Shown piece by piece: positions 18,377 through 24,069 of a stretch of DNA of 24,069 nucleotides (the stretch's first letter is position 1; every line of letters begins with the position of its first letter). The DNA is from Paulinella micropora (Eukaryota > Cercozoa > Imbricatea > Euglyphida), in assembly GCA_009731375.1 (NCBI GenBank), contig BJOX01000172.1, positions 628,200 through 652,268 on the forward strand, given 5' to 3'. The position numbers and the translations under genes are program-made. The notes under the pieces are model-generated. The model was not told the DNA's origin. It saw only the letters and a list, made by a program, of their open reading frames with translations, and did not search any database.

Positions 18377-18535
18377 NNNNNNNNNNNNNNNNNNNNNNNN
18401 NNNNNNNNNNNNNNNNNNNNNNNNNNNNNNNNNNNNNNNNNNNNNNNNNNNNNNNNNNNNNNNNNNNNNNNNNNNNNNNNNNNNNNNNNNNNNNNNNNNN
18501 NNNNNNNNNNNNNNNNNNNNNNNNNNNNNNNNNNN
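18318..18535. other. Poly-T (about 58) and 159-N gap
   Basis: A T homopolymer runs into N from 18377 to 18535. Like the other gap borders it may be an artefact, although a poly-T could also be the tail of a minus-strand retroposon lost in the gap. Confidence 0.9.
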
Positions 18536-18564
18536 TTTGTCATGGTACCCATCTGCTTACCTAG

Positions 18565-18565
18565 G

Positions 18566-18635
<70 letters not shown>

Positions 18636-18656
18636 CAGGCAGCCAGCCAGCCAGCC

Positions 18657-18725
<69 letters not shown>

Positions 18726-18738
18726 CATAGATAGATAG

Positions 18739-18807
<69 letters not shown>

Positions 18808-18848
18808 CATACATACATAGATACATAGGTACATAGGTACATAGCTAC

Positions 18849-18903
<55 letters not shown>

Positions 18904-19022
18904 TAGAGAGATAGAGAGATAGATAGATAGATAGATAGATAGATAGGTAGGTAGGTAGTTAGGTAGAGAAGGTGGCTGAATCCGACATCTAAGCGTCTCC
19001 AAGACCTGGGGAGAGAGAGAGT

Positions 19023-19053
<31 letters not shown>

Positions 19054-19105
19054 AGTGTGAGAGAGAGAGAGAGATAGATAGATAGATAGATAGATAGACA
19101 GACAT

Positions 19106-19145
<40 letters not shown>

Positions 19146-19166
19146 GTAGATAGGTAGGTAGGTAGG

Positions 19167-19213
<47 letters not shown>

Positions 19214-19235
19214 GTAGGTAGGTAGATATCTGTCT
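18565..19235. repeat. (GATA)n and (GA)n tract
   Basis: About 670 bp of GATA with AGCC, TACA and TAGG variants. It is interrupted by a short unique piece (18958-19010) and a GA repeat. No gene. Confidence 0.95.
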
Positions 19236-19299
19236 GTCCGGCAGTCTGTAGCGTTCAATATCTTTGTCTATGCGTGTAAATAAATAATGCATGGGGCAT

Positions 19300-19470
19300 G
19301 CTCGCCTATGTATGTATGTATGCATGTATGTAATGTATGTATGTATGTATGCAATCTATGTATGTATGTTGTATGTAATATTGGAATGGAATTGAATGGA
19401 ATGTTATGTTGTTATGTTATGTTATGTTATGTTATGTTATGTTATGTTATGTTATGGATGTATGTATGTA
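19300..19470. repeat. (ATGT)n and (TTATG)n upstream of exon 14
   Basis: ATGT repeat, GGAATGGAATTGAATGGAATG, then a pentanucleotide TTATG repeat. The block 19330-19474 is repeated at 19739-19883. Confidence 0.9.
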
Positions 19471-19474
19471 TTAG

Positions 19475-19519
19475 GACGGCTACGATGGTCTTGACCTGGA
19501 CCCTGTGATTCTGGACAAG
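19475..19519 (+). CDS. Exon 14, copy 1
   Basis: The acceptor ATGTATTAG precedes 15 codons reading DGYDGLDLDPVILDK, and a near-consensus GTAAGT donor follows. Both borders are phase 0. In RGS domains the segment after the KY[IL]SP helix leads to an I/L..E..R..I helix; here DPVILDK followed by LRKELSC of exon 15 fits. Two other forward copies (19621 and 19884) have the same length, phase and donor, so this may be a set of alternative exons or a recent duplication. Confidence 0.6.
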
Positions 19520-19530
19520 GTAAGTGTGTA

Positions 19531-19620
<90 letters not shown>

Positions 19621-19665
19621 GGTAGCTACGATGGTCTTGACCTGGAACCTGTTCTTCAAGACAAG
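19621..19665 (+). CDS. Exon 14, copy 2 (diverged)
   Basis: Reads GSYDGLDLEPVLQDK with a GTAAGT donor. The acceptor AG is supplied by the preceding GA repeat. It has the same 45-bp length and phase as copy 1 but a different upstream intron. Its splice acceptor lacks a pyrimidine tract, so use in mRNA is doubtful. Confidence 0.35.
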
Positions 19666-19678
19666 GTAAGTGTGTAAG

Positions 19679-19738
19679 AGAGTGAGAGAGAGAGAGAGAG
19701 AAAGGGGGGGGGGGGGGGGGGGCCCGGGNNNNNNNNNN
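19679..19738. other. GA repeat, poly-G and 10-N gap
   Basis: GA repeat turns into about 20 G, CCCGGG, then ten N. To its right the sequence starts again within the same block found left of exon 14 copy 1. Confidence 0.9.
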
Positions 19739-19883
19739 GTAATGTATGTATGTATGTATGCAATCTATGTATGTATGTTGTATGTAATATTGGAATGGAA
19801 TTGAATGGAATGTTATGTTGTTATGTTATGTTATGTTATGTTATGTTATGTTATGTTATGTTATGGATGTATGTATGTATTAG
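19739..19883. repeat. Duplicate of 19330-19474 (145 bp)
   Basis: This segment is identical by eye to the block 409 bp upstream, including the number of TTATG units. Such identity in a microsatellite points to a very recent duplication, or to two haplotypes placed side by side across the gap. Confidence 0.85.
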
Positions 19884-19928
19884 GACGGCTACGATGGTCT
19901 TGACCTGGACCCTGTGCTTATAGACAAG
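19884..19928 (+). CDS. Exon 14, copy 3
   Basis: Reads DGYDGLDLDPVLIDK with acceptor ATGTATTAG and donor GTAAGT. It differs from copy 1 only near the end (CTTATA for ATTCTG), giving V-L-I for V-I-L. It is phase 0 at both ends and so interchangeable with copy 1. Confidence 0.5.
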
Positions 19929-19979
19929 GTAAGTATGTGTGTGTGTGTGTATGAGAGAGAAGGGGGGGGGGGCACAGCC

Positions 19980-20032
<53 letters not shown>

Positions 20033-20044
20033 ACACACTCGTAC

Positions 20045-20082
20045 CTTGTCTAGAATAACAGCGTCAAGGCCAAGACCATCGT

Positions 20083-20089
<7 letters not shown>
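20045..20089 (-). pseudogene. Exon 14, inverted copy 4
   Basis: On the minus strand this reads ESYDGLGLDAVILDK, followed by GTACGAG. Its flanks (CT repeat, AC repeat) are the reverse complements of the GA/TG flanks of the forward copies, so a whole exon-intron block was inverted. In the orientation of the gene it cannot be spliced in. Confidence 0.6.
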
Positions 20090-20135
<46 letters not shown>

Positions 20136-20139
20136 GAGG

Positions 20140-20186
<47 letters not shown>

Positions 20187-20209
20187 GAGGAGAGAGAGAG
20201 AGAGAGAGG
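20090..20209. repeat. (CT)n meeting (GA)n: inverted microsatellite
   Basis: CT repeat, TAGAGGAG, CT repeat, TAGAGGAG, then GA repeat. The last CT/GA junction is a palindrome that could fold as a hairpin or mark an inversion join. Confidence 0.8.
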
Positions 20210-20224
20210 GTGCTTGTAGAGAAG
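20210..20224 (+). pseudogene. Exon 14, 3' fragment copy 5
   Basis: GTGCTTGTAGAGAAG followed by GTACGAGAG corresponds to the last five codons and donor of exon 14 (VLVEK). It starts directly from a GA repeat. Confidence 0.45.
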
Positions 20225-20229
20225 GTACG

Positions 20230-20246
20230 AGAGAGAGAGAAAGAGA

Positions 20247-20281
<35 letters not shown>

Positions 20282-20449
20282 TGTGTGTTTGTGTGTGTTG
20301 CATGGAATGCACGTAGTATCGATCGTATGCATGTTGCATGGAATGCACGTAGTTACGTTCTGCTGGCTTCTTTTAGTTGGACAAGAGATTGCGTGTGCTA
20401 TATATATAGTAAAGTATGTTTTGTGTATGACTGTTGTTGTTGTTGTTGC

Positions 20450-20514
<65 letters not shown>

Positions 20515-20608
20515 ATTATTATTATTATTATTACTACTACTACTACTACTACTATTATTATTATTATTATTATTATTATCATTATAATATATATATATAT
20601 ATATATAT
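20230..20608. repeat. GA/TG repeats, a short duplicated island, (ATT)n and TA
   Basis: The island 20300-20350 contains GCATGGAATGCACGTAGT twice (about 20300 and 20336). It is followed by (TTG)n, (ATT)n, (ACT)n and (TA)n. No gene seen. Confidence 0.85.
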
Positions 20609-20610
20609 AG

Positions 20611-20648
20611 TTGCGCAAATAGTTGTCGTGTGCGGAACGACTAACACG

Positions 20649-20651
<3 letters not shown>
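20611..20651 (+). pseudogene. Exon 15 partial copy with a stop
   Basis: It keeps the ATATAG acceptor and TTGCGCAAATAG..., where exon 15 has TTGCGCAAAGAA, so the fourth codon is a stop. It merges into CTAT repeat after AACACGTATC. Confidence 0.6.
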
Positions 20652-20695
<44 letters not shown>

Positions 20696-20726
20696 ATATC
20701 TATATATCTATCTATCTATATAATAG

Positions 20727-20764
20727 TTGCGCAAAGAATTGTCGTGTGCGGACCGTCTAAAACG

Positions 20765-20769
<5 letters not shown>
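20727..20769 (+). pseudogene. Exon 15 partial copy, truncated by CTAT repeat
   Basis: The acceptor ATAATAG and the first 14 codons ([14 protein letters not shown]) are kept, but the exon's second half is replaced by (TATC)n, so no donor is present at the right place. Confidence 0.6.
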
Positions 20770-20839
<70 letters not shown>

Positions 20840-20907
20840 ATACATACATTATTATATATACATATATATATGTGTATATACATAAATATATATATATTCT
20901 ATAATAG

Positions 20908-20979
20908 TTGCGCAAAGAATTGTCGTGTGCGGACCGACTAAAACGTATCGACCCAGCCTTTTGGGACAAGACCATACCG
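20908..20979 (+). CDS. Exon 15 of the RGS-domain gene
   Basis: The acceptor TTCTATAATAG opens 24 codons, including [18 protein letters not shown] and ending FWDKTIP, before a GTCTAT donor formed by the next CTAT tract. It is phase 0 at both ends. The pattern R..I/L......[IV]DP.[CF]F before exon 16's VLERRLE follows the sixth and seventh helices of an RGS domain, where an aromatic residue and an acidic/amide one begin the helix that packs under the FW motif. The two partial copies upstream share its acceptor. Confidence 0.6.
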
Positions 20980-20980
20980 G

Positions 20981-21012
<32 letters not shown>

Positions 21013-21123
21013 CCTACCTATCTATCCATCCATCCTTCCATCCATCCATCCTTCCATCCATCCATCTATCTATCCATCTATGCATCCATCAATCAATCCA
21101 TCCATCCATCCATCCATCCATCC

Positions 21124-21164
<41 letters not shown>

Positions 21165-21350
21165 ATCTATCTATCTATCTCTCTCTCCCTCTCTCTCTCT
21201 CTCTATATATATATATCTATCTATCTATCTCTCTCTCTCTCTCTCCCTCTCTCTCTCTCTCTCTATCTATCTATCCATCCATCCATCTATCTATCTATCT
21301 ATCCATCCATCCATCCATCTATCCATCTACCTGTCTATCTATCTATCTCT
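20980..21350. repeat. (CTAT)n/(CATC)n/(CT)n tract
   Basis: Tetranucleotide and CT repeats only, including a tandem pair of CT...TATATATCTATC units near 21180-21265. Confidence 0.95.
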
Positions 21351-21357
21351 GTGGCAG

Positions 21358-21413
21358 GTATTGGAGAGGCGCTTAGAGATCGGCTTCAGTCAGCTCTTCA
21401 TCAAATCGCATTT
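21358..21413 (+). CDS. Exon 16 of the RGS-domain gene (end of RGS domain)
   Basis: The acceptor CTCTGTGGCAG precedes [18 protein letters not shown] plus two bases, then the donor GTAAGC (phase 2). The form V...[LM]E...F..F[LI].S..F/Y is the classic last helix of RGS domains. AKAP10's first RGS domain, as I recall it, has FSEFLRSHHF at this point, close to [10 protein letters not shown]. This single match is the strongest hint at the family. The next exon is not found before 22095, so the gene probably continues past the retroelement or beyond the window. Confidence 0.65.
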
Positions 21414-21425
21414 GTAAGCACTTTC

Positions 21426-21482
<57 letters not shown>

Positions 21483-21516
21483 CTTGCCCGGTCGTGCGTC
21501 CGCAACACCCGGAGAA

Positions 21517-21578
<62 letters not shown>

Positions 21579-21693
21579 GTATATATACCCTTCTATATAT
21601 CTATAACTTCCGCGATCTGAACTTTCCTGATATAGATGAATATAAGAATGTATTTATGAACATATGCCATTTATGTATTAATGCAAATGTATG

Positions 21694-21727
<34 letters not shown>

Positions 21728-21730
21728 TGT
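21414..21730. repeat. (TA)n tracts with a short GC-rich island
   Basis: Two long TA repeats (21430-21480 and 21519-21566) surround the island GCCCTTGCCCGGTCGTGCGT (21480-21499) to AGAAAG. AT-rich sequence follows. One frame of the island reads [13 protein letters not shown] but no acceptor AG precedes it, so I do not call an exon. Confidence 0.8.
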
Positions 21731-21734
21731 ATGT

Positions 21735-22056
21735 ATGTCAAATCTGACTTAGCTCCAGCTTTTGTGGTAATAAATGCATATATGTATGCATGTATGTGTG
21801 TATGTATGTATGCATGTATGTATGTATGTATGATCTGACCTAGCTCCAGCTTTTGTGTATTATATTAATAAATGCATGTATGTGTGTGTATGTATGTATG
21901 TGTGTGTGTTGTAGTTTCACATCTTACCTAGCTCCAGCTTGTGTGTGTTATAAATGAATGTATGTATGTATGCATGTGTGTATGTGTGTGTGTATGTATG
22001 TATGTATGAGTTTCACGTCTTACCTAGCTAAGCTACTATTTTCCGCACTCCGAGAG

Positions 22057-22060
<4 letters not shown>
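21735..22060. repeat. Four-copy island repeat among (ATGT)n
   Basis: The phrase CTTACCTAGCTCCAGCTT, or a close variant, recurs near 21747, 21836, 21923 and 22018, each time embedded in ATGT repeat. Two copies are followed by AATAAATGCAT. Read on the minus strand each copy holds AGCTAGGTAAG, which looks like an exon end with a splice donor. The fourth copy is longest (to about 22060). Confidence 0.6.
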
Positions 22061-22090
<30 letters not shown>

Positions 22091-22150
22091 TATTCTGGAG
22101 GGGTGCACAAGATGGCACTCCATGGGAAGAGGAGGTGGTTGGGCCTCTCC

Positions 22151-22183
22151 CCCGAAGGTGACCGCTTCGGGAGGGCGGTCACC
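22151..22183. other. Two overlapping, mutually exclusive hairpins
   Basis: CCCGAAG (22151-22157) can pair with CTTCGGG (22165-22171), while GGTGACCGC (22157-22165) can pair with GCGGTCACC (22175-22183). The two stems share bases and cannot form together. Confidence 0.6.
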
Positions 22184-22206
22184 GGGATATGCGCAACTCT
22201 CAACTG

Positions 22207-22349
22207 GGCATTTACTCGGTAGGGGTTCGGCCAGGCAGGTTGTGGGGTTGTCTGTTGGATTGTTGGTTGGCTCGTTTTTCTTGGCTGTTGGTTTGGGTCT
22301 GGTTTCCTGGTTAGCCCATTTTCGCCGAATTTCCTGCCGAGTAAATGCC
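22207..22349. repeat. 17-bp inverted repeat, 109-nt loop
   Basis: GGCATTTACTCGGTAGG (22207-22223) faces CCTGCCGAGTAAATGCC (22333-22349). It is perfect as RNA if one G-U pair is allowed. A nested TTCGGC/GCCGAA pair lies inside. Confidence 0.7.
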
Positions 22350-22420
22350 TGGGGGCTTCCAGTTCCGGTTTGGTGATCTTGTTGAGGTGAGCATTCGGAG
22401 GAAACAGTACCGAGATGGGT

Positions 22421-22510
22421 TGAAGGTAGGATTCACATTGAGCCGAGATGGGGCCGAGTTGACCTGTTCCAACTCGGCTCCATTTCGGCTTCATGTTAAT
22501 CCTATCTTCA
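22421..22510. repeat. 40-bp arm hairpin with 10-nt loop
   Basis: Arms 22421-22460 and 22471-22510 are reverse complements at 34 of 40 positions. Four of the six differences are G-U pairs if the + strand is transcribed, leaving two mismatches. The loop is GACCTGTTCC. Confidence 0.85.
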
Positions 22511-22887
22511 TCCTATCTGGGTTTTGTCTCCTCCCTATCTTCGCTTCTTCGGGGTTGCCTAACTGGAATACATGATGACGCGCACGTTGGAGAGGGGCTT
22601 CAGTCGGTCCCAATGCCTTGCCAGTGCCTTGCTGCGTTGCCGTGCCTTGCCCCATGCATTCACAACCTCCACCGTTGCATTTCTAACTGAGCAGCTTCGG
22701 CTGGGATTACTATACTTGTCTGTAAGACCCTATAGGTACCGCTAGGTTCGCGCCTTCTATACCCACGTGGGGGAAGGAGTTTCAGCGGCACGCTGTCCGA
22801 TGTGGCTCCACTCGGGGACACCCGTACCTCATGATGTGTATTGTTAGGAGCAGCTGAAAGTCCATAAGGCATGAGAGTAGAGGCGTT

Positions 22888-23100
22888 GGCGATGCGATGG
22901 AGAGTGTGTGTAGTGCGTGAGGCAGGTTCTGGCGACGCTGGGGGTGCTGGCGGGCGCCGAAGGGCACGAAGCGACGCGGCAGCGTCCAGTGACACCGGCG
23001 GAAATGCGTGTAGTGTGTGTTGCAGATACCGCCGATGCTATTTGCATGGACGGGCGCTTTCCTCGGCGTAAAGAGGCGCGGCGGTGATGGCCAGCGACAT
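22888..23100. repeat. Diverged 100-bp tandem duplication
   Basis: GTGTAGTG occurs at 22908 and 23008. The following GGCGACGCTG...GGCGGGCGCCGAAGGGC and GCCGATGCTA...GGACGGGCGCTTTCC align in order up to CCAGTGACAC and CCAGCGACAT. The ORF start lies in the second unit. Confidence 0.5.
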
Positions 23101-24069
23101 TGGCCGTCTACTACTCTCAATGGATTACAAATACGCGAAGCACGGAGCTACCACTGTGGCCCTTATGGGACAAGGTAGAATCGCCGAAGACCTGGACAAT
23201 CCCCGTGGGAATGCCTCTTCGACGGGCTCTGGCCCGATGTCCCAGGATGGGAGGATGAGGGCTCGCGTATATGACGGAATTCCTGAACCACGTGGAGAGG
23301 CTATCTTAGCTGCGCCTCATCCTTCCTCCCCAAACCTGGCACACGGGTCGGCGCTTCAACATAAGGCGAGCGGCGCTATATGGCAGATGGCACCGCCGCC
23401 TCGACGGTACCGGCGGGTAGATCGGTACGACAAGGACGGGCGTAATCTGATTGTCTGGGGGCTCTCAGAACGCGCCAATCTACAGGAGATCGCCTCCAAA
23501 ATGAGCGGTCTTGGTCTGGTGGTCCCGGTAATGGAGTGGCAAGGCCAGCGAATGTCTCGTCACCTGGAGCTGGTCTACGAGGACGATGACAGCAGGCAGA
23601 CGGCGTTGCAGCAACTCAAACATCTCAAATTCTTCGGCAGAGGGGTCAATGTGGCCCTTGGGCGCAGGTTCAGGGACAGGGAACGTGTCCGAAGGCTTAT
23701 TCGCATCCATCTGCGTGGGGAAGCGGCGGTCCGGAAGGAGGAAGCTGCGACGGGATATCGCGTCTTGCCTCTGCATGAAGAATGTGTTGATGATGTGCAG
23801 GTGGTGTCTTCGGAATTGGCTGCCGATGCACCTAAGAGTGTGTCTGAGTGTGCTGATCTGCATGTGGTGCCCCTGCATTCGGCGGCCAGTGCAGTGGGGC
23901 ACCAACCTGCGCAAGCACCTGCAGAGGGGGGCAGCACGAGGGCGGAAGCCAAGCGCGGCCGTCGGGTCCGGAAACGAGCCAAGAAGCACCGCTCCAAGCA
24001 GTTCGATACCGGCTTCAAGCTACTCGTCGCGAGTCACAACTGGCAGGGTAAAACGGGATACGACAACGT
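23087..24069 (+). CDS. Open-ended ORF, retrotransposon ORF1-like (inference)
   Basis: After an in-frame TAA at 23069, ATG at 23087 (context GGTGATGG) opens 327 codons with no stop before the window edge. ATG at 23120 is an alternative start. Residues 1-110 are low in recognisable structure. Residues 119-126 (RNLIVWGL) look like the first strand of an RRM-like fold, with RHLELVYEDD from 158 and GRGVNVALGRRFRDRERVRR from 184 giving strands and a basic helix. This is the layout of RNA-binding ORF1 proteins of L1/CR1-type elements. Residues 289-306 are strongly basic (KRGRRVRKRAKKHR), like a nuclear or nucleic-acid-binding patch. The last part, FKLLVASHNWQGK from 310, might begin an endonuclease strand, but its usual motif is not visible. 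No cysteine-rich zinc knuckle is seen. Real coding is supported by length and GC-rich codons; the retroelement label is inferred. Confidence 0.6.
   Translation, partial: MASDIGRLLLSMDYKYAKHGATTVALMGQGRIAEDLDNPRGNASSTGSGPMSQDGRMRARVYDGIPEPRGEAILAAPHPSSPNLAHGSALQHKASGAIWQMAPPPRRYRRVDRYDKDGRNLIVWGLSERANLQEIASKMSGLGLVVPVMEWQGQRMSRHLELVYEDDDSRQTALQQLKHLKFFGRGVNVALGRRFRDRERVRRLIRIHLRGEAAVRKEEAATGYRVLPLHEECVDDVQVVSSELAADAPKSVSECADLHVVPLHSAASAVGHQPAQAPAEGGSTRAEAKRGRRVRKRAKKHRSKQFDTGFKLLVASHNWQGKTGYDN

Larger units (their letters stand above)
22096..23086 (+). other. Complex leader of the retroelement-like block, hairpin-rich
   Basis: At 22096 the (ATT)n tract gives way to balanced complex sequence running to the window end. 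This part has no long open frame on the + strand. It carries several strong inverted repeats (22151-22183, 22207-22349 and 22421-22510) and a 100-bp tandem duplication near 22900-23100. Position, orientation and structure suit a 5' untranslated leader of a non-LTR retroelement, though no promoter or termini can be proved. A GC-rich end of a cellular gene is an alternative. Confidence 0.4.

Noticed and set aside
18540-19235. Telomeric or satellite array
   Set aside because: The units are GATA tetranucleotides, not a TTAGGG-type telomere repeat, and no long constant satellite monomer is present.
21480-21518. Exon candidate between TA repeats (reads [13 protein letters not shown])
   Set aside because: There is no acceptor AG at its left border and the phase from exon 16 cannot be met.
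22345-22575. Open frame starting at 22345 on the + strand
   Set aside because: It runs through the 40-nt arm hairpin and shows no protein-like pattern. The inverted repeat explains the sequence better.
23480-24018. Minus-strand open frames opposite the last ORF
   Set aside because: They mirror the longer + frame, which has a better start, a stop upstream and a coherent basic, strand-like pattern.

Overview
This looks like nuclear DNA of a large-genome invertebrate, in a scaffold assembled from short reads. The evidence is spliceosomal GT/AG boundaries, very small exons in long introns, retroposons, and microsatellites over most of the window. Runs of N mark nine gaps: 1207-1829, 2625-3548, 4329-4338, 6814-7049, 8370-8379, 12119-12128, 14406-14488, 18377-18535 and 19729-19738. 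A flatworm (pseudophyllidean tapeworm type) is my impression from the repeat style only; nothing here proves the taxon. There is no bacterial gene layout, and the long low-complexity open frames are microsatellites, not genes.

Reading the islands of complex sequence between the microsatellites gives a chain of up to 16 plus-strand exons between 3799 and 21413. Their open frames agree in phase at every junction and total about 1.38 kb (about 461 codons). I number them 1 to 16; phase 0 means the intron falls between codons, 1 or 2 means it falls after the first or second base. Exons 1-7 encode a helical region I cannot name. Exons 8-16 read as an RGS (regulator of G-protein signalling) domain split by inserts. 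It has an YLKWF...FVHFWLDLAESR segment, an AIFKRYF helix, an IDPAF...[18 protein letters not shown] end, and a basic Ser/Arg/Gly-rich insert. The first RGS domain of AKAP10 (D-AKAP2) is the closest family I can recall, but this is unproven. No start or stop codon was found, so the gene probably extends both ways.

Layout: 1-1165, two complex tandem-repeat arrays; 1207-3793, gaps, (ATT)n and a SINE-like repeat; 3799-21413, the exon chain in microsatellite introns, with a foldback element (9755-10018), an interspersed repeat (11302-11720) and a 1.7-kb TGTC minisatellite with a 560-bp higher-order period; 21414-22095, AT-rich and ATGT repeats with a four-copy island; 22096-24069, a retroelement-like block with a hairpin-rich leader and an ORF open to the window edge.

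The most notable pattern is that most exons have partial copies beside them. These copies often keep the splice site, and several are split by a microsatellite grown inside the exon copy. Exon 14 has three intact forward copies. Several exon borders take their splice signals from the microsatellite itself (CT or CTAT repeats supplying GTCTCT or GTCTAT donors and the polypyrimidine tract). Some duplications abut gaps and homopolymer G/C runs, so assembly error must be excluded first.
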